Under the pieces are notes generated by a model. The model did not search any database. It saw only the letters and a program-made list of their open reading frames with translations, and had not been told where the DNA came from. Of a stretch of DNA of 10,983 nucleotides, positions 1 through 7,515 are shown piece after piece (position 1 is the stretch's first letter; each line of letters begins with the position of its first letter). Source of the DNA: UBA1046 sp964624395 (GTDB lineage: Bacteria; Bacillota; Clostridia; Saccharofermentanales; DTU023); the NCBI GenBank assembly GCA_964624395.1, contig CAZUWY010000052.1, forward strand, positions 1 through 10,983, given 5' to 3'. Both the position numbers and the translations under genes were made by a program.

Positions 1-186
1 TTTTTTATGGGAGAAAAATGGCTGTGCAAAAATTCCTCTTTTCTAAGGGATAAGAACAATTTAAGCTGATTTTTTACCTGCTCATTTGCAATTGATAATA
101 GCAAGAAGTGGGTTTAATGAATCTAATTATTTTACTTGATTATTATCAGCTTGATATGTTAGCATACCAATACTGCCCAAAAAGAT
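1..186. other. AT-rich region upstream of the tRNA gene, no credible gene
   Basis: This stretch is AT-rich. An 11-codon reading frame at 18-53 has a GGGAG sequence just before its ATG, but it is too short and featureless to call. The run of T at the very left edge could be the tail of a terminator belonging to something outside the window, which cannot be checked here. A weak promoter for the tRNA is possible within it and is listed separately. Confidence 0.5.
131..160 (+). promoter_or_regulatory. Weak promoter candidate for tRNA-Gln
   Basis: TTTACT at 131-136 and TATGTT at 155-160 are separated by 18 bases. This would start transcription about 20 bases before the mature tRNA. Each hexamer matches the housekeeping consensus only partly, and AT-rich DNA gives such matches by chance, so this is a guess based on position. 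Confidence 0.25.
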
Positions 187-260
187 TGCCGATTAGTGTA
201 ACGGTAGCACACCTGACTCTGACTCAGTTCGTGAGGGTTCAAATCCTTCATCGGCAGCCA
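187..260 (+). tRNA. tRNA-Gln (anticodon CTG), CCA encoded
   Basis: The sequence folds as a full cloverleaf. The 7-bp acceptor stem pairs TGCCGAT (187-193) with ATCGGCA (250-256), followed by discriminator G and an encoded CCA end. The D stem is GTG/CAC around a loop with GG, and the T arm is GAGGG/CCTTC with loop TTCAAAT. The anticodon loop CTCTGAC places CTG at 219-221, which reads CAG glutamine codons. The weak U1-A72 first pair and G73 are known identity elements for glutaminyl-tRNA synthetase and support the assignment. The outermost anticodon-stem pair is a C-T mismatch (212 and 228). The variable loop is short (4 nt). The gene stands alone, with no other tRNA beside it, and is followed at once by a hairpin. 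Confidence 0.93.
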
Positions 261-299
261 AAAGGACAGCGGTTTTTGTTAAAAGCGCTGTCCTTTTAC
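261..299 (+). terminator. Intrinsic terminator after tRNA-Gln
   Basis: An 11-bp perfect stem pairs AAAGGACAGCG (261-271) with CGCTGTCCTTT (286-296). Within the loop TTTT (274-277) can pair further with AAAA (281-284). The U tract after the stem is short (TTTT, then A). The hairpin begins immediately after the CCA of the tRNA, as expected for the end of a monocistronic tRNA transcript, and its A-rich left arm could also let it work in the other direction. Confidence 0.72.
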
Positions 300-758
300 T
301 TGCCTCCACTTGGCCGTTAAAATTTTCTAATTTGCTCTTTTCATCTGCTAATTCGAAGAATTTTGTTTAGCAGCTGCCTTTAATCCTAAAAAATAAGGCC
401 AAATTTGCTGGTCGTTAAGAGCAGAAAAAGACTAAAAACATATGCTGCTGCCCGCTAAAAAATACTGTCTGGCTAGAAAAACAAACAAAAATCAACCGCT
501 CAACAAAGCCTGGCATTCAGGCGATGGCGTAGTGACTGAGCGGAGCTAGATCTATTCTTTTGCACTCAGTCTTATTTGAACAGATTTTAGCTTAATGACC
601 AAAATATTTATGACAAGGCAAATTAAGATACTATTATTCATCAAGAGCAGTAAAAGCGCCTCTGCCAGCTGTGTTAATCGTTTTCTTAGTTTTTAGCAGA
701 TAATATCTCTGTATGGATTTCACTATTTGCTGTAAACTGTCTAAATGCAGGTGCAGCT
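300..758. other. Long intergenic region with inverted repeats, no credible gene
   Basis: No reading frame with a convincing ribosome site is present. Three inverted repeats can be seen. CTGCTAA (345-351) pairs with TTAGCAG (367-373). GCCTG (508-512) and CAGGC (518-522) form a tight hairpin with a 5-nt loop. GACTGAG (534-540) pairs with CTCAGTC (565-571) around 24 nt. None has a clear U tract. I see no T-box sequence or riboswitch core that I recognise. The right part (610-758) holds the likely promoter and leader of the ABC exporter operon. Confidence 0.5.
610..637 (+). promoter_or_regulatory. Probable promoter of the ABC exporter operon
   Basis: ATGACA (610-615) and TATTAT (632-637) each match the housekeeping -35 and -10 hexamers at five of six positions, with a 16-base spacer. 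Transcription would begin near 644 and leave a leader of about 115 nt before the first ABC gene. This is the best promoter match I see upstream of the operon. A second AT-rich patch (GATAAT, 699-704) lacks a good -35. Confidence 0.45.
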
Positions 759-2546
759 ATGAAAGAATACAGAACAATTTTAACTTTCATTCGTGAAAAT
801 AAATGGCGCTACGGTATTGGCATCGTCTCTTTGCTCTTTGTCGACACCATCAGTCTTTTAATCCCTCAGATTATGCGCAGATTTGCCAATTGGGCCCAAT
901 TCGATGATTTGACAGAAGATCGTATTCTTTGGGCCACAGTGGCTATCTTCTTGCTGGGTATAGCAGTGGCTGCCGGCCGCTATGGCTGGCGGGTGTATAT
1001 TTTCGGCACAGCCAGGCAGCTTGAATATTGGCTCAGAGATAAACTCTTTCAAAAATATCTCTCCCTCGATGATCATTTTTTTATTAAGCATCGCACAGGA
1101 GACTTAATGGCACATGTGACCAATGATGTGCTAATGGTGAGAAATTCCATGGGCGGCGGGGTGATCATGATAGTCGACGCTATCTTTATGACCATATTCT
1201 CCATCGCCATGATGATCTATACCGTGGGTTTGCGCACGACTATTGTCTCTTTATTGGCGCTGCCTTTCATAACAGTGATTGTCTTTAGCATGTCAAAACC
1301 TCTGCAGCGCAGAAGCCGTGAAGTGCAGGACAGTTTTTCCGATTTGACCAACGAAGTGCAAGAAAACATTACCGGTATCAGCAATATCAAGGCCTTCGGC
1401 ATTGAAGACAAGCGCTCTGATGATTTTTCCCAAGTCAATGAGATGTACCGGCAAAAAAACATGGGCATGTTAAAGCTCAGTGTGCTTTTTGACCCTCTAA
1501 TTGAGTGCGTGGCAGGTTTTGCTCTGGTTATTTTTATTTTCTACAGCAGCAATCTGCTTTTGAGGGAAAGCCTGACTTTGGGCGATTTTATCGCCTTGCT
1601 CAATTACCTGCACATGATGGTCTGGCCGCTGATGGCAATCGGCTTGGTGGTCAACAGCTTTCAACGCGGTATTGCAGCCATGGGCCGCATCAACGAGATA
1701 TTTGCCGCAGAAGCAAAAGTCAGGGAGTCTGCTGTCCCGGCTAAAATGGCAGATTATAAGGCTGGCGACAAAAAACTTACAATTGAGTTTAAGGATGTCT
1801 GGTTTCGCTATGCCGATGATTTGCCCTGGGTTTTACAAGGTGTCAGTTTCAAGCTGCAAGACAAAAAGAGTCTGGCCATAATTGGCCGGACAGGTACTGG
1901 CAAGAGCACTATTTTGAGCCTTTTGCTCAGGCGCTATGATGTCAGTGCTGGCCAGGTATTGATTAACGATACTGATGTCAAGGATATAGCTTTTGCTGAC
2001 CTGTATAATGCTATTTCTTATGTTGAACAGGAAAGTTTTATTTTCTCCCGCACAATAGCAGGCAATATTGCCTTCAGCAGCGACGAGCAGTATGAGATTG
2101 AAAAAGTCAAAGAGGCGGCAGCTTTTGCCCATATTGCCCGCGATATAGAAGCGATGCCGGATGCCTATAAAAGCTGGGTGGGGGAGAGAGGGGTAAATTT
2201 GTCCGGTGGACAAAAGCAAAGACTGGCCATTGCCCGGGCCTATTACCAGCAAAGTAAAATTTTACTGCTCGACGATTCTCTTTCCGCAGTCGACACCAAT
2301 ACGGAAAGAGAAATCTTAAACCAGCTGGCCAAGATCAATAAGGGTTTGATCATGGTCAGTCAGAGAGTTTCAACCGTACAGCGGGCTGATGAAATCTTGG
2401 TGCTGGAAGATGGCGTCATCAGCCAAAGAGGCAATCATCAGAGCCTGATGCAAGACAGGGAGAATTTTTATGCCCGGCTTTACCAGAAACAGCTGCTGGA
2501 AAAAGAACTAAAAGAAGATCAGGAAGGGGGGCTGAAAAATGGCTGA
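759..2546 (+). CDS. Heterodimeric ABC exporter, subunit with degenerate ATP site (BmrC/YheI-like)
   Basis: This 595-residue half-transporter has an N-terminal six-helix membrane domain (helices roughly at 17-36, 56-76, 132-156, 158-178, 246-266 and 274-298) and a C-terminal ATPase domain. The ATPase shows A-loop Tyr351, Walker A GRTGTGKST (376-384), Q-loop Gln424, signature LSGGQ (481-485), Walker B ILLLDD (501-506) and D-loop SAVD (509-512). Asp506 stands where the catalytic Glu normally is, and Gln535 stands where the switch His normally is. This is the pattern of the non-catalytic side of heterodimeric exporters such as TAP1. Overall it resembles BmrC (YheI) and LmrC type subunits, multidrug exporters of the cytoplasmic membrane; the substrate cannot be read from sequence. 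The start is supported by AGGTG five bases before ATG, a modest ribosome site. It overlaps the partner gene by 8 nt. Confidence 0.93.
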   Translation: MKEYRTILTFIRENKWRYGIGIVSLLFVDTISLLIPQIMRRFANWAQFDDLTEDRILWATVAIFLLGIAVAAGRYGWRVYIFGTARQLEYWLRDKLFQKYLSLDDHFFIKHRTGDLMAHVTNDVLMVRNSMGGGVIMIVDAIFMTIFSIAMMIYTVGLRTTIVSLLALPFITVIVFSMSKPLQRRSREVQDSFSDLTNEVQENITGISNIKAFGIEDKRSDDFSQVNEMYRQKNMGMLKLSVLFDPLIECVAGFALVIFIFYSSNLLLRESLTLGDFIALLNYLHMMVWPLMAIGLVVNSFQRGIAAMGRINEIFAAEAKVRESAVPAKMADYKAGDKKLTIEFKDVWFRYADDLPWVLQGVSFKLQDKKSLAIIGRTGTGKSTILSLLLRRYDVSAGQVLINDTDVKDIAFADLYNAISYVEQESFIFSRTIAGNIAFSSDEQYEIEKVKEAAAFAHIARDIEAMPDAYKSWVGERGVNLSGGQKQRLAIARAYYQQSKILLLDDSLSAVDTNTEREILNQLAKINKGLIMVSQRVSTVQRADEILVLEDGVISQRGNHQSLMQDRENFYARLYQKQLLEKELKEDQEGGLKNG

Positions 2547-4359
2547 AAATACTTATGATCATCATGATGATGCTGAAAATCAGCGTGGGCGCCTGGATCA
2601 AAAGATTCTCAAACGCCTCTATGCCTATGCTCTTCCTTATCTAGCTCCTTTTCTTCTTATTTTTTTCCTGATAATTTTGGCCATTGGCATGACTCTTTTG
2701 CAGCCGCGCTTGATTCAGATCCTAATTGACGGCAATTTTTCAGTCATAACAGATAGGACGGCCAGCCAGCTGGAAAAAGCAAATGCTCTGGCCGGGGCAG
2801 AAAAAATGGCCTTAATCTATCTGAGTACGGTTTTAGCGGCTTTTATCGCCAGCTACGGCCAGGCCTATTTGCTGCAAAATACCGGGCAAAAGATTCTCAA
2901 AAAAATCAGGCAAGATCTGTATGAGCATATCCTTAGGCTGCCGATGAAATTTTTTGACAATTATCCCCAGGGCAGCCTGGTGACCAGAGTGACCAACGAC
3001 ACTGAAACATTAAATGAGATGTTTACTTCTGTGCTTTCCAGCCTGCTGCGCAATTTGTTTTCCCTGGCGGGCATAATAATTTTGATGTACAGCATGGATT
3101 TTATGCTGGCCAGTCTGATCATGATAATCCTACCCTTTGTCCTGATTATTTCTTTTGTTTTCCGCAAGATTATCCGCAAGATCTATTTTGCCCAGCGTAA
3201 GATTATCTCCCAGATAAATACCAAACTGTCAGAAAATATCTCCGGCATGCGCACGATACAGGTTTTTCACCGGCAAAAGCAATTGAGTACGGAATTTGAT
3301 CAGGTCAACAAGGAATATCTGCAGCTGAGCAAAAAAGAGATCAGATACTTTGCTACGTATAGGCCCTTTATTGAAATAATTCGTTCCTTGGGTATTGCAG
3401 GTCTGATCTGGTTCGGAGGCCACAGCCATTTGGGCGGTGTTCTCTCCTTCGGCATGCTCTATGCTTTTATTGACTATATTCAGCGTTTCTTTCAACCGAT
3501 TCTGGAGCTGGCTGAAACCTATAATATTATTCAGGCAGCTATGACATCCTCCCAGCGTATTTTCTGGCTTTTGGATCAGGAAAAGGAAGATGAAGGCGGC
3601 AAAACACAGGTGCCACCGGAGGGCTTCAAAGGGCAGATTGAGTTCAGAAATGTCTGGTTTGCCTATCAGGATGAGGAATGGGTTTTGCAAGATCTCTCTT
3701 TTACGGTGGAGCCGGGAGAGTTTGTTGCCTTTGTCGGAGCTACAGGAGCGGGAAAATCCACCATCATGCATCTGCTATGTCGTTTTTACGATATCAACAG
3801 GGGGCAGATCCTCTTTGACGGCATCGAAATCAAGGAATATGATCTCAAGCAGCTGAGAGAGGCGATCGGGGTTGTTCAGCAAGATGTCTTCCTTTATTCA
3901 GGTACGATCATGGAAAATATCAGTTTGGATCGCCCCGAATTGAGTTCTGCAGATGCCAGAAAAGCTGCGGAAATTGTCAATGCAGAGCATTTTATCTGCA
4001 AATTGCCTCAAAACTATGAGGAAAGGCTTGCAGAGAGAGGAGGCAGTCTTTCTACCGGTCAAAGGCAACTCTTATCTTTCGCCCGAACGATTGCCGGCAG
4101 ACCTTCAATTCTAATTCTTGATGAAGCTACTGCCAGTATTGACACTGAAACAGAGCTTTTGATTCAAGATGCCATTATGAAAATGGCAAAAGGGCGCAGC
4201 ATGATTGCGGTCGCACATCGTATCTCTACCATTGCTGATGCTGACAAAATATTTGTTATGCATAAAGGCAGCATCGCTGAACAAGGCACAAGAGAAGAAC
4301 TACTGGCTCAAGATGGTCTTTTTAATTTGCTGTACAAACTTCAATACGAAGAGTATTAA
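2539..4359 (+). CDS. Heterodimeric ABC exporter, catalytic subunit (BmrD/YheH/LmrD-like)
   Basis: This 606-residue half-transporter has a short hydrophilic, His/Asp-rich N-terminus. Six membrane helices follow (roughly 35-55, 92-112, 166-186, 188-208, 280-300 and 303-323), then an ATPase domain. Motifs are A-loop Tyr376, Walker A GATGAGKST (400-408), Q-loop Gln448, signature LSTGQ (504-508), Walker B ILILDE with catalytic Glu529, and switch His560. Its Walker A/B site is complete, while its signature departs from LSGGQ, so it supplies the weak signature to the partner's degenerate site. The start ATG lies inside the end of the preceding gene, with an AAGGGGGG ribosome site just upstream, consistent with coupled translation and a 1:1 complex. 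It is shorter than YheH of Bacillus, apparently in the loop between helices 1 and 2. The reading frame ends 29 bases before the stop codon of the opposing gene. Confidence 0.93.
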   Translation: MAENTYDHHDDAENQRGRLDQKILKRLYAYALPYLAPFLLIFFLIILAIGMTLLQPRLIQILIDGNFSVITDRTASQLEKANALAGAEKMALIYLSTVLAAFIASYGQAYLLQNTGQKILKKIRQDLYEHILRLPMKFFDNYPQGSLVTRVTNDTETLNEMFTSVLSSLLRNLFSLAGIIILMYSMDFMLASLIMIILPFVLIISFVFRKIIRKIYFAQRKIISQINTKLSENISGMRTIQVFHRQKQLSTEFDQVNKEYLQLSKKEIRYFATYRPFIEIIRSLGIAGLIWFGGHSHLGGVLSFGMLYAFIDYIQRFFQPILELAETYNIIQAAMTSSQRIFWLLDQEKEDEGGKTQVPPEGFKGQIEFRNVWFAYQDEEWVLQDLSFTVEPGEFVAFVGATGAGKSTIMHLLCRFYDINRGQILFDGIEIKEYDLKQLREAIGVVQQDVFLYSGTIMENISLDRPELSSADARKAAEIVNAEHFICKLPQNYEERLAERGGSLSTGQRQLLSFARTIAGRPSILILDEATASIDTETELLIQDAIMKMAKGRSMIAVAHRISTIADADKIFVMHKGSIAEQGTREELLAQDGLFNLLYKLQYEEY

Positions 4360-4388
4360 GGTCTATCTTTGCCGGAAAAGAATAAATT

Positions 4389-5459
4389 TCATTTATGCAG
4401 CCGCTCTTTAATGCTGGCTGCTAAAAGTCTCTTTTCCTCATCCCCACCTTCAAGCGCCGATGCAATTAAATCCTGCCATTTATCCTGAGCAATTATTTTA
4501 CCTATAAAGATTAGATAATTTTCTTTATCTGCCAGCTCATTTTTTAGCAGCCAGTCTCTGAGATTTAAAAGGTGGCAAAGATGCTCTAGATCGACTGCCA
4601 TCTTTTGAGCATGTTTAAGATACAAAAAGAGCATGTCCTCCACCTGTTCAAAGGCACTGATGCCGGGGACAGGACCTTCATCTATGAGAGCGTCAACAAT
4701 AATGGCGATACCGTCAAAAGAAGCAGATTTCAATGAATCTTCTTGCAAGGCGGAAAGCAGCTCTCCCTTTCTGGCAGCAGTCAAAGCGAGATAAGAGTCC
4801 TGCACATCATTGGCGCAGCCATTTTGCAAAATCCAGGAGCGTATTTCTTCATTTGTTGCCTTTAGGCTTTCTATGGCGTGAATTTTACCCCAGCCGCTGA
4901 CTTTTTTCGCGCTGGAAAATATCAGATCATTGCCGCCTGTCCAGTTGGCGACAGTAAAGATGACAAAGAGGGTGAATTCGTCGTAGAGAGCAAAGGTCAG
5001 CAAAAATTCAACAATGCCGTCAGCATCACCTAGATCAATCAGACTTAATAAACTTATGCCCAATTTGATGAATTCAACATTTTGGCTGTCACGCAAAAAT
5101 CTTAAAATCAGGATTATCATCCAGTTTAAATCAATATCCTTATAGTCTGAGCTAAAGCTTTTTAGCATGGGTTCGAGCAGAGCCAACGCTCTTTTACCAG
5201 CCAATATGTTTTCAATTTCTGCAAGCAACTCTTTATCTTCGTTAAGGAAATACTCTCTAAAAAGATCAGCAATCTGCCTCCCTTCTTCTTCCAGAGTTTC
5301 CTCTTGCTGATGGTAGAGGCTGATACCGTCTTTTGCTCCAGGAGCAAAGGCAATTGTTTCTTCAATTCCTTTGCCTTCAATCTGGAAATCTCTTGGCAAC
5401 CTGCCTTCTGCACCGACATTTCTATTAATTCTTTCAAAGATACTGCTTGAAGTAGACAT
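4389..5459 (-). CDS. Predicted helical protein of unknown family
   Basis: I do not recognise this family. The product is 356 residues from the chosen start. There is no signal peptide and no clear membrane helix. The N-terminal 50 residues are polar and include FAPGAKDGISLYH (38-50), which looks conserved in style. The rest reads as successive amphipathic helices rich in Leu, Glu and Ala, in the manner of HEAT/ARM-like helical repeat proteins, with a Trp/Gly-containing motif SGWGKIHAIE at 188-197. The longer frame starts at 5498, but the ATG at 5459 is preferred because AAGGGAG lies nine bases upstream of it and nothing similar precedes the earlier ATG. It is convergent with the ABC operon and separated from it by only 29 bases, with no terminator hairpin visible between. 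A cytoplasmic scaffold or regulatory role is only a guess from the helical character. Confidence 0.8.
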   Translation of the reverse strand: MSTSSSIFERINRNVGAEGRLPRDFQIEGKGIEETIAFAPGAKDGISLYHQQEETLEEEGRQIADLFREYFLNEDKELLAEIENILAGKRALALLEPMLKSFSSDYKDIDLNWMIILILRFLRDSQNVEFIKLGISLLSLIDLGDADGIVEFLLTFALYDEFTLFVIFTVANWTGGNDLIFSSAKKVSGWGKIHAIESLKATNEEIRSWILQNGCANDVQDSYLALTAARKGELLSALQEDSLKSASFDGIAIIVDALIDEGPVPGISAFEQVEDMLFLYLKHAQKMAVDLEHLCHLLNLRDWLLKNELADKENYLIFIGKIIAQDKWQDLIASALEGGDEEKRLLAASIKERLHK

Positions 5460-5484
5460 AGATAATTTCTCCCTTTTATTTGTT

Positions 5485-5516
5485 AGCCTTGAGATCATAA
5501 TAGTCTTATCAAGGCT
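5485..5516 (-). promoter_or_regulatory. Inverted repeat in the upstream region of the unknown gene
   Basis: AGCCTTGA (5485-5492) and TCAAGGCT (5509-5516) are perfect 8-bp arms around a 16-base spacer. On the minus strand the spacer contains TATTAT (5497-5502), a possible -10 hexamer, so the repeat could be an operator over the promoter or a hairpin in the leader. No good -35 is seen at the right distance. The right-hand edge is about 25 bases from the chosen ATG. Confidence 0.35.
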
Positions 5517-5565
5517 CAGAAGATAGAGACAAGATTGCTTTTTAATTTGTCTTTGAAGAAAAAAC

Positions 5566-5577
5566 CATCTGCAGATG
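5566..5577. repeat. 12-bp perfect palindrome between genes
   Basis: CATCTGCAGATG is a perfect palindrome lying between the ACT gene and the unknown gene. On the minus strand it is followed by GTTTTTT, so it might act as a weak terminator for the paaK-ACT operon, but the stem that could form with a loop is only four pairs. It could equally be a protein binding site. Confidence 0.25.
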
Positions 5578-5675
5578 CAAAAAGCTCCTTCTAGCCCTTA
5601 GTTTCCCTTTGTAGCTCTTACTAATTTAGGCCGATGAACAAAAAAGATCTGAAAGCTGGCAGCTGCCCAGACATT

Positions 5676-6074
5676 TTAATCTACGGTGTAACCTGCATCT
5701 TTGATCAGCTGCTTAACCTCAGACATATTGCTGACTTTCATTACCATGCCCGCGTTGGGTTCTTGTGTCTGATAAGGGTACATATATTTAATATTGAATG
5801 TGTCGCCTAAAAGATCCAAGAGCTCTGACAAGCTGCCCATGCGGGCAGGAATATAGACGATGAGCACATCGGTTAAATGGGCGGAAAAGCCTCCCTCGGC
5901 CAGAGCCTGAGCTCCTTGTTCAGGTTCATCGACCATCAGCCTGAGCATACCGTAGTCAGATGTTTCAGCCAGATTAAAGGACAAGATGTTGATGCCTGCT
6001 GATTTAAGCAGAGAAGTCACCTGCCGCAGGCGACCGCTGCGATTTTCAAGAAAGACAGATAATTGTTTTGCCAT
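5676..6074 (-). CDS. Tandem ACT-domain protein, partner of PaaK
   Basis: This 132-residue protein consists of two ACT folds and little else. The first spans about residues 3-68 and has the typical turn NRSGRL (11-16) and second strand YGMLRLMV. The second spans about 70-131, with a matching RMGSLSELL turn. ACT domains bind small ligands, usually amino acids or related acids, and control enzyme activity. Stand-alone double-ACT proteins of this kind are commonly encoded directly after phenylacetate-CoA ligase in anaerobic Firmicutes and archaea, and are often mislabelled as acetolactate synthase small subunits. Here the gene follows paaK on the same strand after 33 bases, with AAGGAG seven bases before its ATG. 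It probably senses an aromatic amino acid or aryl acid for that enzyme. The ligand is inference. Confidence 0.88.
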   Translation of the reverse strand: MAKQLSVFLENRSGRLRQVTSLLKSAGINILSFNLAETSDYGMLRLMVDEPEQGAQALAEGGFSAHLTDVLIVYIPARMGSLSELLDLLGDTFNIKYMYPYQTQEPNAGMVMKVSNMSEVKQLIKDAGYTVD

Positions 6075-6107
6075 AATGCACTCCTTGGATTATCTTTGCA
6101 AAATTGT

Positions 6108-7409
6108 TTAGTAGAGCTGGCGCTTGTCTATAACCCGTTTTGCTTTACCATCGGAACGTTCCAGTGTATTTGGTTCCACCAGTTTTACCGTGGGATGTAG
6201 ACCGATGGCATTTTGCAGTGTATCGCTGATGCGGCGGGAGAGTTTTTCCAGTGTGCTGACTTCATCAGAGAATAGATCGCCGTCGATCTCAACTGCTATC
6301 TCGAAAGTATCGTAGTCGTTGACCCTGTCAACCAGAATCTGGTAATGAGGCCCTGTTTCACTGATCTCGAAGAGGGCTGCCTCGATCTGAGAGGGGAAGA
6401 CATTGACACCGCGGATGATCAGCATGTCATCGGAGCGGCCTTTGAAGCGGGAGATGCGCGCCGAGGTTCGGCCGCAGGCGCACGGTTCATGAGTGATGGA
6501 AGTCAGATCCTTGGTGCGGTAGCGTAAAAGAGGGATGCCTTCCTTGGTCAAGGTGGTGAGAACCAGCTCACCCATTTCTCCGTCCGGCAGCACTTCTAAA
6601 GTGTCCGGGTCTACCACCTCGGCATAGAAGTGGTCGTCCATGACATGGCTGCCCTGATGGACGTGGCAGTCCTGAGAGACCCCCGGTCCCATAATCTCGC
6701 TGAGACCATAGATGTCAAAAAGTTCGATGCCCAGTCCGGCTTCAATTTTTTGGCGCATTTCCACTGTCCAAGGTTCGCCGCCGCAGATAGCAACCCGCAG
6801 CTTGAGCTGGTCTTGCAGCTGGTTTTGCTTGATGTGTTCCATCACATGGGCCAGATAGGAGGGGGTACAAGCTATGGCAGTTGTGCCCAGATCGACCATG
6901 AAGTCCAGCTGACGGCGTGTATTGCCAGCTGAAATGGGGATCACGGTAGCGCCCAGATTTTCTGCCCCGTAGTGTAGACCAAGGCCGCCGGTAAACATAC
7001 CGTAGCCGTAAGCCACCTGTACCTTGTCGCCGATACCGACACCGGCCATGGTCAGACAGCGGGCTACGCACTCTTGCCAAACCTCGATGTCTCGGCGGGT
7101 ATAACCCACCACTGTAGCCTTGCCGGTGGTTCCTGAGGATGCGTGCAGGCGCACGATCTCAGTTTCCGGAGCAGCGAAGAGTCTGTAGGGATAGTTGTCT
7201 CTTAAGTCATCTTTACTGGTAAAGGGCAGCAAATTGATATCGGCGATGCCGGTAATGTCTGCAGGGGTTAGGTCTAGTTCCTGCAGGCGCTGCCGATAAA
7301 AGGGCACATGATGGTAAAGTCTGGTGATCAATTTTTTTAGCCTGGCATCGTGCAGCAGGCGCCTATCTTCAGTAGACATGCATTCTTTGCTTATATTCCA
7401 AATAGCCAT
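6108..7409 (-). CDS. paaK: Phenylacetate-CoA ligase
   Basis: This is a 433-residue adenylate-forming enzyme, the usual length for PaaK. It converts phenylacetate or a related aryl acid, ATP and CoA to the aryl-CoA, AMP and pyrophosphate in the cytoplasm. Visible motifs are the phosphate loop SSGTTGK (91-97), YGLSE (234-238), RYRTKD ending at Asp301, the CxCGR segment with Cys310 and Cys312, the hinge GRSDDM (325-330) and a C-terminal Lys-rich motif GKAKR (421-425) where the catalytic lysine is expected. The start has GGAG seven bases upstream. The gene shares an operon with the ACT protein. No phenylacetate ring-oxidation genes are nearby, so in a probable anaerobe it more likely serves with indolepyruvate-type ferredoxin oxidoreductases in aromatic amino acid metabolism. 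That role is inferred, because those genes are not in this window. Confidence 0.94.
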   Translation of the reverse strand: MAIWNISKECMSTEDRRLLHDARLKKLITRLYHHVPFYRQRLQELDLTPADITGIADINLLPFTSKDDLRDNYPYRLFAAPETEIVRLHASSGTTGKATVVGYTRRDIEVWQECVARCLTMAGVGIGDKVQVAYGYGMFTGGLGLHYGAENLGATVIPISAGNTRRQLDFMVDLGTTAIACTPSYLAHVMEHIKQNQLQDQLKLRVAICGGEPWTVEMRQKIEAGLGIELFDIYGLSEIMGPGVSQDCHVHQGSHVMDDHFYAEVVDPDTLEVLPDGEMGELVLTTLTKEGIPLLRYRTKDLTSITHEPCACGRTSARISRFKGRSDDMLIIRGVNVFPSQIEAALFEISETGPHYQILVDRVNDYDTFEIAVEIDGDLFSDEVSTLEKLSRRISDTLQNAIGLHPTVKLVEPNTLERSDGKAKRVIDKRQLY

Positions 7410-7436
7410 ATTGTCTCCGTCAATCTAAAAATTATG

Positions 7437-7502
7437 ACCTGACTGATACAGGTGTGTTTTGCTGCAACTGGCCTTGCTGATGTTAGCCGCTGCCAGCAAA
7501 AC
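7437..7502 (-). promoter_or_regulatory. Structured 5' leader of the paaK operon
   Basis: Between the predicted promoter and paaK the leader of about 100 nt holds two inverted repeats. The larger pairs GTTTTGCTG (7456-7464) with CAGCAAAAC (7494-7502), nine perfect pairs. Inside and overlapping it are CTGGC and GCCAG arms, which could form an alternative fold. Nearer the gene, ACCTG (7437-7441) pairs with CAGGT (7449-7453) around 7 nt, ending about 27 bases before the ATG. I do not recognise a known riboswitch or T-box. A role in controlling transcription or translation is inference. Confidence 0.4.
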
Positions 7503-7515
7503 TATTTAATAAAAA

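Noticed and set aside
18..53. An 11-codon reading frame with GGGAG before its ATG
   Set aside because: It is too short and has no conserved feature or context; such a match is expected by chance in AT-rich DNA.
108..320. A 70-residue plus-strand reading frame
   Set aside because: It runs straight through the tRNA and its terminator hairpin, so it is not coding.
713..796. A 27-codon frame overlapping the start of the first ABC gene, considered as a BmrB-like leader peptide
   Set aside because: It has no ribosome site, and no terminator/antiterminator pair is visible between it and the ABC gene.
1833..2252. A 139-residue minus-strand frame inside the first ABC gene
   Set aside because: It is antisense to conserved ATPase motifs and has no ribosome site or recognisable domain.
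3229..3771. A 180-residue minus-strand frame inside the second ABC gene
   Set aside because: It is antisense to the conserved exporter sequence; its length is a by-product of codon bias.
4360..4388. A bidirectional terminator between the convergent genes
   Set aside because: The 29-base gap has no hairpin with a U tract on either strand.
5460..5498. Upstream ATG at 5498 for the unknown gene
   Set aside because: It has no ribosome site, lies within the inverted repeat, and would read through the good AAGGGAG site of the downstream ATG.
6742..7080. A 112-residue frame on the same strand as paaK
   Set aside because: It lies wholly within paaK in another frame, with low-complexity Arg-rich content typical of a shadow frame.
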